Notes: generated by a model not told the origin, from the sequence alone. A stretch of 36,720 bases of DNA from Actinophytocola sp. (GCA_009377475.1 WHTY01000047.1:1-36720), one strand, 5' to 3'; counted from the stretch's first letter, positions 17,319-29,666 are shown. A program made the numbers and translations.

Positions 17319-18007
17319 ATGACCTACCCGCCGCAGCAGCCGGGATCGCACGGCCCGTACGGCCAGCAGGGCCACCCCGGATATCAGGGCCAGCCCGGCC
17401 AGGCTCAGCACGCCCAGCCGCACCCCGGCGGCTACCCCGCGCCGCACCCCGGCGGTCCTGGCACGCCGCCCGGCGGGTACCCGCCCCCGCAGCCGCCCGG
17501 CCCGCCGCGGCGGAACGGCAAGACCGGCCTGATCGTCGGCATCGCTCTCACGCTCGTGCTGCTCGCGGCCGCTGCCGTAGCCATCACCGGTTTCTGGGCG
17601 CCCGGGTACTTCCTCGCCGACGAGACGACGTCCAGCGAGCAGATGACCAACGCCGCCGAGCAGGACACCGACGCCGAGCAGCAGCCGCCCAAGCCGTCGT
17701 TGCGGACCGAGGCCAGCGAGCCCGCTCTCGAGCAGGGCGGCAGCGCAGAGGACGTCGCGATCGTGCGGGGCCTCGCCGAGGACGCCGTCACCGCGATCAA
17801 CACCAGGGACGCCGACCTCGCCCGCCAGATCAGTTGCCAGGACGACGGCGACGTCGACTTCAGCAAGCTGCCGAAGGACACCCGCGTGCGGATGCTCGGC
17901 GATCCGGTCGTCCGGGGCGACGAGGCCACGGTGCCGTTCGAGATCACCGTGAACGGCGAGACGCACCGCGAGCCGCTGACCGCCAACCGCAAGAACGGAA
18001 GCTGGTG

Positions 18008-18017
<10 letters not shown>
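17319..18017 (+). CDS. membrane-anchored Pro/Gly-rich protein, paralogue C
   Basis: A 232-residue protein. It has a Pro/Gly/His/Gln-rich head (1-66), a TM segment (70-91) running into GFWAPGYF (91-98), an acidic linker, and a domain AIVRGLAEDAVTAINTRDADLARQISCQDD to GSWCLG at the very C terminus. The head, junction and paired Cys make it a clear paralogue of the gene at 15813. The ATG has GAGG about 8 nt upstream and follows a 106-nt gap, so it may have its own promoter. The last codons and stop lie inside a terminator hairpin shared with trmI. The function is unknown. Confidence 0.85.
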
Positions 18018-18980
<963 letters not shown>

Positions 18981-20132
18981 TTACCGCGACCGACGCTGCG
19001 CGATGGCGTGCCGTAGGTCCTCGCGCCGCAGCACGCCCGCTGGCCTGCCCTCGTCGTCGACGACGAGGAACTGCCACGCGGCCGTCTCCCGCACCCGCTC
19101 GGCGATCTCCTCGCCCGGCTCCGAGAGCAGCAGCACCGAGTCGGCCCGCACCTCTTCGGCGGCCTGCTCGGCGGGCACCTGCGGCGTCCGCGCGGCGAGT
19201 CGTTGCGCCTCACCCGTATCGAGCAGCCCCGCCGCGACGCCGTCGGCGCGGACCAGCACCACGCCCCTGCCCGCCGACGCCGCAAGGGCGTCCGAGACGG
19301 GACTCTCGGCGGGCAGCTGCAGCACCGGCAGCATCAGCTCGGTGATGTCCAAATCAGGCGGCCAACTGCGGCGCTGTTCTGCGGACAGCTCCGCGTTCGC
19401 GCCTGCGAGCACGAACCAGCCGGTGACGACGCAGACGCCGAGCCGAAGCCACCGGTCCCCGCTGCCGTTGGCCAGCCCTTCCAGCGCCCACACGCCGAGC
19501 CCCGCCGCGACCAGCCAGCCACCGACCACGGCCGCGCGGGTGCCGGTGGCCCGCGCGCCGGACACCGCCCACACGCCCGCGCGCAGCATCCGCCCACCGT
19601 CCAGCGGCAGGCCGGGCAGCAGGTTGAAGACCGCGACGGCGAGGTTGGCCACCGCGCACTGCGCCACAAGCAGCCACGTCGCGCCGGATGGCACGGTCAG
19701 CAGCAGCAACGCGCAGCCACCTGCCAGCACCAGCGACACCACCGGACCGGCCACCGCGACGAGGCCTTCCTGCGCTGGCCGTCTCGGGATGCGCGCGACC
19801 TCGGACAGCCCGCCGAGCAGGAACAGCCGCAGCCGCAGCACCGGGATGCCCATTCGCAGCGCCACCAGCGTGTGTCCCAGCTCGTGCGCGAACACCGACG
19901 CGCCGAGCAGCAGCGCGAACGCCACCGCCAACGTCCAGGACAGCGCGGGACTCGCGCCGGGCAGCAGCCTGCCAACCAGCGGCGCGTAGAGCACGACCAC
20001 CACGAGGGAGCCGAGCCACCAGGACGGCGCGAGCAGCACGGGCACGCCGCTGACGCGGAACAGCAGCAGCCCGCCGTCCGCGTCGAGGAGCGTCGACCTG
20101 CGCCGCGCGCCCGGTTCGTTCCTGGCCATCAC
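18981..20132 (-). CDS. site-2 protease family M50 intramembrane metalloprotease
   Basis: A 383-residue polytopic protein. The zinc site has HELGH at 83-87 and the third ligand in NLLPGLPLDGGR (170-181). About six hydrophobic segments occupy residues 30-245. The C-terminal about 130 residues resemble a degenerate CBS pair (VVLVRADGVAAGLLDT; WQFLVVDDEGRPAGVLRREDLRHAI), as in mycobacterial Rip3. S2P enzymes cut TM segments of anti-sigma factors and other membrane proteins; this one's substrate is unknown. Start: GTG at 20130-20132 or ATG at 20127-20129; neither has a good Shine-Dalgarno. It faces the recB-like gene across a 164-nt divergent gap and lies 132 nt before trmI. Confidence 0.9.
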   Translation of the reverse strand: MMARNEPGARRRSTLLDADGGLLLFRVSGVPVLLAPSWWLGSLVVVVLYAPLVGRLLPGASPALSWTLAVAFALLLGASVFAHELGHTLVALRMGIPVLRLRLFLLGGLSEVARIPRRPAQEGLVAVAGPVVSLVLAGGCALLLLTVPSGATWLLVAQCAVANLAVAVFNLLPGLPLDGGRMLRAGVWAVSGARATGTRAAVVGGWLVAAGLGVWALEGLANGSGDRWLRLGVCVVTGWFVLAGANAELSAEQRRSWPPDLDITELMLPVLQLPAESPVSDALAASAGRGVVLVRADGVAAGLLDTGEAQRLAARTPQVPAEQAAEEVRADSVLLLSEPGEEIAERVRETAAWQFLVVDDEGRPAGVLRREDLRHAIAQRRSR

Positions 20133-20296
20133 GGAGCAAAGCCTAAAGCGTCCGGTGTCAGGCGCACGTGATCCCAGGCACGGACATCACCCGGTTACGA
20201 CCCGTGTCCCGTGTCGTGCCGAGAGTTGTCGGTCCGCTGTTCTAGGGTTGCCAACCACGAACCGAGAGCACGTCGCGACACGAGGATGGGAAGCGC

Positions 20297-21214
20297 ATGA
20301 CCCAGTCCGCCACGGAGCTGCCAGCGGCCGCCGACACGGCGGAGCGGCGCAAACCAGCGCTCTCGCCGTCCAGGGCGAGCGACTTCAAGCAGTGCCCGCT
20401 GTTATACCGCTTCCGCGCCGTCGACAAGATCCCGGAGGCGCCCAGCAAGGCGCAGGTGCGCGGCACGCTGGTGCACGCGGTGCTTGAGCGGCTGTTCGCG
20501 CTGCCAGCCGAGGAGCGGGTGCTCGACCGCGCCAAGGAACTGCTCGATCCGCTGTGGGCGGAGCTGTCCGCGGAGAATCCAGAGTGGACCGCGCTGTTCT
20601 CGGCGGAGGCTGCCGAGGCTGACGAGGACGCTGCCGACGGCGAGCAGGCCGAGTCGGACTGGCTCGCCTCGGCGGGCAAGCTGCTCGACAGCTACTTCGG
20701 CCTCGAGGACCCGAGCGCGCTCGAGCCGCAGGCCTGCGAGGAGCGGGTGGAGGTCGAGCTGGGCTCCGGCGTGCGGCTGCGCGGCTACGTCGACCGCATC
20801 GACGTCGCCGAAACGGGTGAAGTCCGCATCGTGGACTACAAGACAGGGGCTGCGCCGCGCGAGATCGGCGAGATCAAGGCGATGTTCCAGATGAAGTTCT
20901 ACGCCTTGGTGCTGTGGCGGCTGCGCGGCGCGGTGCCGGACCAGCTCAAGCTGATGTATCTCACCGACGGGCAGTCGCTGACCTACGCGCCGGACGAGGC
21001 GGAGCTGCGCCGGTTCGAGCGCACGCTGGAGGCGATCTGGCAGGCCATCCTGCGGGCGGGCAAGAGCGGTGACTTCCGGCCCAGCAAGAGCAAGCTGTGC
21101 CACTGGTGCGATCACAAGGCGCGCTGTCCCGAGTTCGGCGGCACGCCGCCGGAGTATCCCGGCTGGCCGGAGCCCGACGGCGGCGACGAGACGGCGCTCG
21201 ATCGGGCGGACTGA
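20297..21214 (+). CDS. RecB-family PD-(D/E)XK nuclease with Fe-S cluster motif
   Basis: A 305-residue protein of the type of M. tuberculosis Rv2119. Nuclease residues are GTLVHAVLE (His60), VDRID (Asp166) and VDYKTG (Asp180, Lys182), followed by a QMKFYALVLWR helix with Gln198 and Tyr202. Cys33 (SDFKQCP) plus Cys268, Cys271 and Cys277 (CHWCDHKARC) match the Cas4/AddB-type 4Fe-4S arrangement. No cas genes are near, so this is the housekeeping RecB-like form and not a CRISPR protein. A GGATGGGAAG stretch precedes the ATG. The exact role in DNA repair is unknown. Confidence 0.9.
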   Translation: MTQSATELPAAADTAERRKPALSPSRASDFKQCPLLYRFRAVDKIPEAPSKAQVRGTLVHAVLERLFALPAEERVLDRAKELLDPLWAELSAENPEWTALFSAEAAEADEDAADGEQAESDWLASAGKLLDSYFGLEDPSALEPQACEERVEVELGSGVRLRGYVDRIDVAETGEVRIVDYKTGAAPREIGEIKAMFQMKFYALVLWRLRGAVPDQLKLMYLTDGQSLTYAPDEAELRRFERTLEAIWQAILRAGKSGDFRPSKSKLCHWCDHKARCPEFGGTPPEYPGWPEPDGGDETALDRAD

Positions 21215-21221
21215 GCGTGGC

Positions 21222-21287
21222 ATGACAAACCAGGAGAACCACTGTGGGTGTGTCGCGGGCGCGTTCTGGAGCGTGACCATGCTCTGA
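21222..21287 (+). CDS. possible leader peptide ORF before the ParA-like gene
   Basis: A 21-codon ORF starting 7 nt after the recB-like stop and ending 4 nt before a strong hairpin. The product is MTNQENHCGCVAGAFWSVTM plus Leu. It has two Cys and one Trp. There is no good Shine-Dalgarno for this ATG. An overlapping frame has AGGAG 7-8 nt before a GTG (10 codons, MGVSRARSGA). Either could be a regulatory leader, or both may be chance. Confidence 0.2.
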   Translation: MTNQENHCGCVAGAFWSVTML

Positions 21288-21291
21288 TCGA

Positions 21292-21322
21292 CTACGGTGC
21301 GACAGGCACTGTCGCACCGTAG
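21292..21322 (+). terminator. perfect 14-bp hairpin between recB-like and parA-like genes
   Basis: CTACGGTGCGACAG / CTGTCGCACCGTAG with a 3-nt GCA loop; all 14 pairs are Watson-Crick. No U-run follows (aaacgtac). It lies 77 nt after the upstream stop and about 46 nt before the parA-like ATG. It may be a terminator, an attenuator or a dyad operator. Confidence 0.65.
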
Positions 21323-21368
21323 AAACGTACTTATCGTTCGACCACGATCGGGGACGAGTACCGTGGTT

Positions 21369-22298
21369 ATGCAGATCACCTCGGTGGTCAACCAGAAGGG
21401 CGGCGTCGGCAAGACGTCGCTCAGTGTGGGGGCCGCAGCAGCACTCGCCGAGCTGGGCAAGCGCGTCCTGCTGGTGGATCTCGACCCGCAGGGGCACGCG
21501 ACGACGGAGTTCCTCGGACTGCCTGAGACGCCGCCCGGCAAGCCGAGCCTGGCGATGGCGCTGGCCAAGATGTGGAAGGGCCCGGTCGAGGAGCTGGTCG
21601 TCTCGCATCCGCGCGCCACCGTCGGGGAAGGCGGCTGTTTCGACGTCATCCCGACCGCGAGCGGCATGTTCGACCTGGTGCGCAGGCTGGACGGGTTCCG
21701 CATGCCCGGCTGGGAGCTCGCGCGGGTGTTGCAGTTCGCGCACTACGACCACGTGATCATCGACTGCCCGCCAGCGTTGGATCTGCTGACCAACAACGCG
21801 CTCGCCGCCACCCACGGCGTGCTGGTGCCGGTGCAGCCAGACCGCACCAGCATCAGGGCGCTACGCCTGCTGCGCGACCAGGTGCAGCACCTGGAACAGC
21901 TCATCAACCGGGAGCCGGTGCAGTACTACGGTCTGGTGCCCGGCCTGTACCGCAGGCCGATGTCCGGCTATGCCGAGGCGGCGATGCGGGAGCTGCACGC
22001 CATGGGGATTCAGGTGCTGCCGCACATCGCGATGGGCGTCGTCGTCAACGAAGCCGCCTCACGCGGCATCCCGATCACCACGTTCGCGCCGCACTGCGCG
22101 CAGACCGGGGCACTGCACCAGATCGCGGCGACGCTGGAGAGCTACCGCAAGCACTCGCCGTCGGCGTCGGTGCCGCAGCCGTCGGAGGAGTTCGTGTTCG
22201 AGGACTTCATCAACGAGGTGGCCGGCGCCCGCAACCGCAACGACACCGGCGCCCGCAAGGGCCTCTACGACCTGATGCCGAGGCGGTCCCGGCGGTGA
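21369..22298 (+). CDS. ParA/Soj-family ATPase (orphan)
   Basis: A 309-residue ATPase. It has a deviant Walker A KGGVGKT (10-16) with the signature lysine, VLLVDLDPQGHATTEFLGL, Walker B HVIIDCPPALDLLTNNAL, and LVPVQPDRTSIRALRLLRDQVQHLE. No parB and no parS-like site is visible nearby, so it is unlikely to be the chromosomal ParA. Orphan ParA-like ATPases position diverse cargo; the C-terminal tail (EEFVFEDFINEVAGARNRN) gives no clue to the partner. I chose the ATG at 21369; a GTG at 21363 is equally possible, and a longer frame from 21297 starts inside the hairpin and is rejected. It follows the recB-like gene on the same strand. Confidence 0.88.
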   Translation: MQITSVVNQKGGVGKTSLSVGAAAALAELGKRVLLVDLDPQGHATTEFLGLPETPPGKPSLAMALAKMWKGPVEELVVSHPRATVGEGGCFDVIPTASGMFDLVRRLDGFRMPGWELARVLQFAHYDHVIIDCPPALDLLTNNALAATHGVLVPVQPDRTSIRALRLLRDQVQHLEQLINREPVQYYGLVPGLYRRPMSGYAEAAMRELHAMGIQVLPHIAMGVVVNEAASRGIPITTFAPHCAQTGALHQIAATLESYRKHSPSASVPQPSEEFVFEDFINEVAGARNRNDTGARKGLYDLMPRRSRR

Positions 22299-22338
22299 GC
22301 GCGGCAGTACCCGGTCGCGCGGCAGTAGGGTCGACGTC

Positions 22339-23022
22339 ATGACCGACGTTCCCACCTCGAACGGCCGCTCGATCAGCGTCGACCCGCGGCTGCACGAGTA
22401 CGCGCTCGCCCACAGCACGCAACCCGACGCCGTGCAGCGCGCCCTGATCGACGCCACCAACCGCGCCGCCGCCGAGCACGCCGGAATGCGCATCTCCCAC
22501 GACGAGGGCACGTTCCTGACCCTGCTGACCCAGCTTTCCGGCGCCCGGTTCGCCGTCGAGGTCGGCACGTTCACCGGGTACTCCGCGCTGTGCATCGCGC
22601 GCGGCCTCCCCGACGACCGAGACGGCGGCAGGCTGCTGTGCTGCGACGTCAGCGAGGAGTGGACGTCGATCGGCCGTGAGCACTGGGAGCAGGCGGGCGT
22701 CGCCGACCGCATCGAGGTGCGGATCGCACCCGCGATCGAGACGCTGCGGGCGCTGCCGGACGAACCCGTGATCGACCTGGCGTTCATCGACGCCGACAAG
22801 GAGTCCTACATCGCGTACTGGGACGAGTTGGTGCCCAGGATGCGGCCGGGCGGGGTGCTGCTGGTGGACAACACGCTGTGGCACGGCCGCGTCACCGACG
22901 CCGATCCGGACGAGACGACCCGCGAGATCACGGCGTTCAACGACCACGCCGCCGCCGACGACCGCGTGGACCTCGTGGTGCTGACGCTGTCCGACGGCGT
23001 GACGATGGCCCGCCGCCGCTGA
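22339..23022 (+). CDS. class I SAM-dependent O-methyltransferase, family 3
   Basis: A 227-residue protein of the caffeoyl-CoA O-methyltransferase-like family. Seen are the SAM motif FAVEVGTFTGYSALCIARGL, LCCDVSEEWTSIG, the metal-site region LAFIDADKESYIAYWDELVP, GGVLLVDNTLWHGRV and the terminal LPLSDG-type strand (LTLSDGVTMARRR). These enzymes are Mg-dependent and methylate catechols or similar hydroxyls; the substrate cannot be read from sequence. The ATG is at 22339, 40 nt after the ParA-like gene. The stop is 3 nt from the convergent hisG stop. Confidence 0.92.
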   Translation: MTDVPTSNGRSISVDPRLHEYALAHSTQPDAVQRALIDATNRAAAEHAGMRISHDEGTFLTLLTQLSGARFAVEVGTFTGYSALCIARGLPDDRDGGRLLCCDVSEEWTSIGREHWEQAGVADRIEVRIAPAIETLRALPDEPVIDLAFIDADKESYIAYWDELVPRMRPGGVLLVDNTLWHGRVTDADPDETTREITAFNDHAAADDRVDLVVLTLSDGVTMARRR

Positions 23023-23025
23023 GCC

Positions 23026-23880
23026 TCACATCCGGCAGGACCGGATGTCGGAGGCCAGCACCGCCTTCGCGCCGTACTCGGCCAGTTCGTCCATGATGTT
23101 GTTGACATGCTTGCGCGCCACCATCGCGCGCACCGCGACCCAGCCGTCCTCGGCGAGCGGCGCCACGGTTGGCGACTCGACGCCCGGCGTGATCGCCATC
23201 GCGCCTTCGAGGATGTCCTTCGGGCAGTCGTAGTCAAGCATCATGTACTGCTGCGCGAACACCACGCCCTGCAGCCGCGCGGTGAGCTGCGCCTTCGCGC
23301 GCTCGTTCGGCGAGCCGTTGCTGCCTGCGCGCTGCACCAGCACCGCCTCCGACGTGCAGATCGGGTCGCCGAACGCGACGAGGCCATGTTGCCGCAGCGT
23401 CCTGCCGGAGCCCACGACGTCCGCGATCGCCTCGGCGACGCCGAGCTGGATCGAGATCTCCACCGCGCCGTCCAGCCGGATCACCTCGGCCTCGACACCC
23501 TGCGCCGCGAGGTCGTCGCGCACCAGGTTCGGATACGACGTCGCCAGCCGCTTCCCTGCGAGGTCGTCCAGCTTCCACTCTCTGCCTGCCGGGGCGGCGT
23601 AGCGGAACGTCGAGCCGCCGAAACCGAGCTGGAGCCGCTCCTCGATCGGCGCGGTCGAGTCCAGGGCAAGGTCGCGGCCGGTGATGCCCAGGTCAAGCTC
23701 GCCGGAACCGACGTAGATCGGGATGTCCTTCGGGCGCAGGAAGAAGAACTCGACGTCGTTGTTCGGGTCGAGCACGGTCAGGTCGCGGGACTCGTGCCGC
23801 TGCCGGTACCCGGCCTCGGTCAGCATCTCCGACGCGGGACCGGCCAGCGCGCCCTTGTTCGGCACCGCTACGCGCAGCAT
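23026..23880 (-). CDS. hisG: ATP phosphoribosyltransferase HisG (long form)
   Basis: A 284-residue enzyme of the first step of histidine synthesis (ATP + PRPP to phosphoribosyl-ATP). Motifs: [14 protein letters not shown] at the N terminus, [52 protein letters not shown] with the PRPP loop, and a C-terminal ACT-like regulatory domain ([44 protein letters not shown]). The last domain marks the long, histidine-inhibited form that acts without HisZ. The ATG is at 23878-23880. It follows hisE after 13 nt, so the two form an operon. Confidence 0.96.
   Translation of the reverse strand: MLRVAVPNKGALAGPASEMLTEAGYRQRHESRDLTVLDPNNDVEFFFLRPKDIPIYVGSGELDLGITGRDLALDSTAPIEERLQLGFGGSTFRYAAPAGREWKLDDLAGKRLATSYPNLVRDDLAAQGVEAEVIRLDGAVEISIQLGVAEAIADVVGSGRTLRQHGLVAFGDPICTSEAVLVQRAGSNGSPNERAKAQLTARLQGVVFAQQYMMLDYDCPKDILEGAMAITPGVESPTVAPLAEDGWVAVRAMVARKHVNNIMDELAEYGAKAVLASDIRSCRM
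23028..23048. terminator. hairpin at the convergent OMT/hisG junction
   Basis: ACATCCGG / CCGGATGT, perfect 8-bp stem with a 5-nt loop. It starts at the hisG stop codon and lies inside the last hisG codons. It probably limits read-through from the plus-strand unit. Confidence 0.45.
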
Positions 23881-23893
23881 GGATTCGGCCTCC

Positions 23894-24157
23894 TCACAGA
23901 TACCGGTAGACGTCGTCGAGCGTGAGGCCTCGGCCCAGCATCAGCACCTGCACCCGGTACAGCAGTTGCGAGATCTCCTCGGCGAGGCGGTCGTCGGACT
24001 CGTGTTCGGCCGCGAGCCACACCTCGCCCGCCTCTTCGAGCACCTTCTTGCCCTGCGCATGCACGCCCGCGTCCAACGCCGTCACGGTGCCGGACCCCTC
24101 GGGGCGGGTCGCGGCGCGGTCGGTCAGCTCGGCGAACAGGTCATCGAAGGTCTTCAC
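23894..24157 (-). CDS. hisE: phosphoribosyl-ATP pyrophosphatase HisE
   Basis: An 87-residue all-alpha NTP-PPase-fold enzyme for the second step of histidine synthesis. Conserved parts are [39 protein letters not shown] (metal-binding Glu residues E-E-x-x-E) and [18 protein letters not shown]. It is a stand-alone HisE, not fused to HisI, as usual in actinobacteria. The start is the GTG at 24155-24157. The long gap to the HAD gene upstream holds a repeat hairpin, suggesting hisEG has its own promoter. Confidence 0.95.
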   Translation of the reverse strand: MKTFDDLFAELTDRAATRPEGSGTVTALDAGVHAQGKKVLEEAGEVWLAAEHESDDRLAEEISQLLYRVQVLMLGRGLTLDDVYRYL

Positions 24158-24232
24158 GCGCTGATCCTCGCATCCGCGCGCCGCGTGCGCCGAGTCGGCC
24201 CGGTGTGGGCGCGGCTCGGGTCACAGCGGGAG

Positions 24233-24325
24233 CCGCCTCCACCCGCTCAGCACCGCCTCCACCCGCTCAGCGCGGGATTATGCCCGAATCGCCCGGCTTC
24301 GACAACGCTCAGCGGGTGGAGGCGG
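24233..24325. repeat. 20-nt direct repeat with an inverted copy, between the HAD gene and hisE
   Basis: CCGCCTCCACCCGCTCAGC occurs at 24233-24251 and again at 24253-24271 (20-nt period). A near-complete inverted copy lies at 24307-24325 (one mismatch in 19), with a 35-nt spacer holding smaller CGGG/CCCG dyads. The transcript of the HAD gene could fold here. The block fills most of the 189-nt gap. Confidence 0.75.
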
Positions 24326-24346
24326 CACCGACAAGCAGGTCCCGGC

Positions 24347-25029
24347 TCAGCGCACCAAGCGCAGGCCTACCAGCGACTCCACGAACACCCGCCGGTCGCC
24401 GGGGTCCACCGGCAGCTCACCCGGGACGACGACGACCGTGCACCCGGCGGCGGACGCGGCGGCCACCCCGGTCGGCGAGTCCTCGATCGCGAGGCACCGC
24501 GCCGGATCGACGCCGAGCTTGCGCGCGGCCCGCAGGTACGGCTCCGGGTGCGGCTTGTTGCGGCCGTCCACCTCGTCGCCGCACACGGTGACGTCGAAGT
24601 TCTGCCGCCCGATGCTCACCAGCGCCAGGTCCGCCAACGTCCGCACGGTGGACGTCACCAGCGCCGTCGGCACCCCGGCGCGCCGGACGTCGACCAGCGC
24701 CTCCCGCGCGCCGGGCAGCCACGGCAGCTCGCTGCTCAGCAGCTCGCCCATCCGCGTCTCCAGCCACCGCGCGACGTCGGCACGCAGGCCCGGCGTGGGT
24801 TCGATGCCCACGTCGTCGAACAGCACCCGCAGCGTCGCCTCGGTGTGGCTACCGAGCATCCGCTCCCGCGCGTCCCGCGACAGCCTGCCGCCCAGCCGCT
24901 CGGCCGCCTCGCCGAGCGCGATGTCCCACAGCTTCTCCGAGTCCACGAGGGTGCCGTCCATGTCGAACAGCACGGCGTCCCAGCCGCCGTCTCCGATGGC
25001 GGTCGCGTCGGTTCCGAACATCGCGGCGG

Positions 25030-25033
<4 letters not shown>
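24347..25033 (-). CDS. HAD-superfamily phosphatase, beta-phosphoglucomutase-like subfamily
   Basis: A 228-residue hydrolase. HAD motif I is VLFDMDGTLVDSE with the nucleophile and acid Asp pair, motif II is ALVTSTVRT, motif III is KPHPEPYLRAARKLG and motif IV is CLAIEDSPTGVAAA. A helical C1-type cap lies between motifs I and II. The subfamily acts on small phosphorylated metabolites; the substrate cannot be deduced. The GTG start at 25031-25033 overlaps the metH TGA by 4 nt, so it is translationally coupled to metH. That suggests a housekeeping or damage-control role linked to one-carbon metabolism, which is inference only. Confidence 0.92.
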
Positions 25034-28599
<3,566 letters not shown>

Positions 28600-28606
28600 A
28601 CAGACG

Positions 28607-28612
28607 AGACTA
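28607..28612 (-). promoter_or_regulatory. candidate -10 element for metH
   Basis: TAGTCT (TANNNT) on the minus strand ends 7 nt before the metH ATG. This is the spacing expected of a leaderless actinobacterial transcript, and no Shine-Dalgarno is visible. No clear -35. Confidence 0.45.
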
Positions 28613-28639
28613 CGGTCCCGCGCGAGCCCCGGGTGGTCG

Positions 28640-28645
28640 TAGGCT
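28640..28645 (+). promoter_or_regulatory. candidate -10 element for the PAC2-family gene
   Basis: TAGGCT (TANNNT) ends 6 nt before the GTG start at 28652, again fitting leaderless transcription. It shares the 52-nt divergent gap with the metH element. Confidence 0.45.
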
Positions 28646-28651
28646 GGGCGG

Positions 28652-29539
28652 GTGACCGATCCCGAAGCGCACGAACCGACATCGGCCAACGACACGTCCG
28701 ACTCCGCCACCGTGATGGTCGTGGCGTTCGAAGGCTGGAACGACGCAGGTGAGGCCGCTAGTGCCGCGATCGAGCACCTTCAGCTGTCGTGGGAGGCCAC
28801 CGCAGTCGACGAGCTGAGTCAGGACGACTACTACGACTTCCAGGTGAGCCGCCCGACCGTCCATATGGTGGACGGGGTCACTCGGCGGATCGACTGGCCG
28901 ACGACGCTGCTGTCGCGGTGCACCCCGGAGGGCTTCGAGCAGGACCTGGTGCTGGTGCAGGGTCCCGAGCCAAACCTGCGCTGGCGAGCGTTCTGCGACG
29001 AGCTGATCGAGAAAGCGCAGCAGCTCGACGTGTCAACCGTCGTGACGCTGGGTTCGCTGCTCGCGGACACCGCGCACACCCGCCCGGTGCGGATCACGGG
29101 CGCCGGGTTCGACGCGGAGTCGGCGGAGCGGCACGGCTTCGCGGCCACCAACTACGAGGGGCCGAGCGGCATCACCGGGGTGCTGCATTACGCATGCGTG
29201 CAGGCGGGCATCCCGGCGCTCTCGATCTGGGCGGCGGTGCCGCACTACGTCTCGCAGTCGCCGTCGCCGAAGGTCACCCTCGCCATGCTGCAGAAGCTGG
29301 AGGACGTGCTCGACCTGGAGATCCCGCTCGGATCGCTCCCGGAGCAGGCCGAGGAGTGGCAGCGGACGGTGTCCGAGCTCGCCGAGGAGGACGACGAGGT
29401 CAGCGAGTACGTCCGCTCCCTCGAAGAGCGCGGCGACGCGGAGGTCGACCTGACGGAGACCAGCGGCGAGCAGATCGCCGCCGACTTCGAGCGTTACCTC
29501 CGCAGACGTCGCGGCGGCGGCTCCCCCGGCTCGGCATAG
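28652..29539 (+). CDS. PAC2-family protein (Rv2125 type)
   Basis: A 295-residue protein. Family features are MVVAFEGWNDAGEAASAAIEHL near the N terminus, RPTVHMVDGVTRRIDWP, DLVLVQGPEPNLRWRAFCDELIEKA, VVTLGSLLADTAHTRPVRITG, YEGPSGITGVLHYACVQAGIPALSIWAAVPHYVSQSPSPKVTLAML and an acidic helical C terminus (LAEEDDEVSEYVRSLEERGD). The family name comes from distant similarity to the eukaryotic proteasome assembly chaperone PAC2. The bacterial function is not established to my knowledge. The start is GTG at 28652 (MTDPEAHEP). It is divergent from metH and convergent with mshC. Confidence 0.9.
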   Translation: MTDPEAHEPTSANDTSDSATVMVVAFEGWNDAGEAASAAIEHLQLSWEATAVDELSQDDYYDFQVSRPTVHMVDGVTRRIDWPTTLLSRCTPEGFEQDLVLVQGPEPNLRWRAFCDELIEKAQQLDVSTVVTLGSLLADTAHTRPVRITGAGFDAESAERHGFAATNYEGPSGITGVLHYACVQAGIPALSIWAAVPHYVSQSPSPKVTLAMLQKLEDVLDLEIPLGSLPEQAEEWQRTVSELAEEDDEVSEYVRSLEERGDAEVDLTETSGEQIAADFERYLRRRRGGGSPGSA

Positions 29540-29541
29540 CC

Positions 29542-29657
29542 CGCGAGTCTCACCGTAATCCGCGCGAGTCGCACCCAGGTCGGTGCAACTCGCCGCAGAT
29601 AAGGTGAGACTCGCGGCGAATAAGGTGCGACTCGCGGCGAATAAGGTGCGACTCGCG
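29542..29657. repeat. six repeat units on a 21-nt grid between convergent genes
   Basis: Units with core CGCGAGTCKCACC start at 29542 and 29563. Inverted units (GGTGCGACTCGCG type) start at 29582, 29603, 29624 and 29645, each 21 nt apart. 29542-29554 is an exact complement of 29603-29615, and 29563-29575 of 29624-29636. The block fills the whole gap between the PAC2 stop and the mshC stop and can form strong alternative hairpins in either transcript. Confidence 0.85.
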
Positions 29658-29666
29658 GCGCGGCGG

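Noticed and set aside
20297..21214. CRISPR-associated Cas4 for the RecB-like nuclease
   Set aside because: It shares the nuclease and Fe-S layout, but there are no cas genes or repeat arrays in the window and the locus is a conserved housekeeping region.
21323..21345. LexA/SOS-box-like sequence before the ParA-like gene (cgtacttatcgttcg)
   Set aside because: The half-sites are not the expected CGAAC-N4-GTTCG; spacing and left half do not match.
28600..28651. Cobalamin riboswitch upstream of metH
   Set aside because: The gap is only 52 nt and no B12-box sequence is present.
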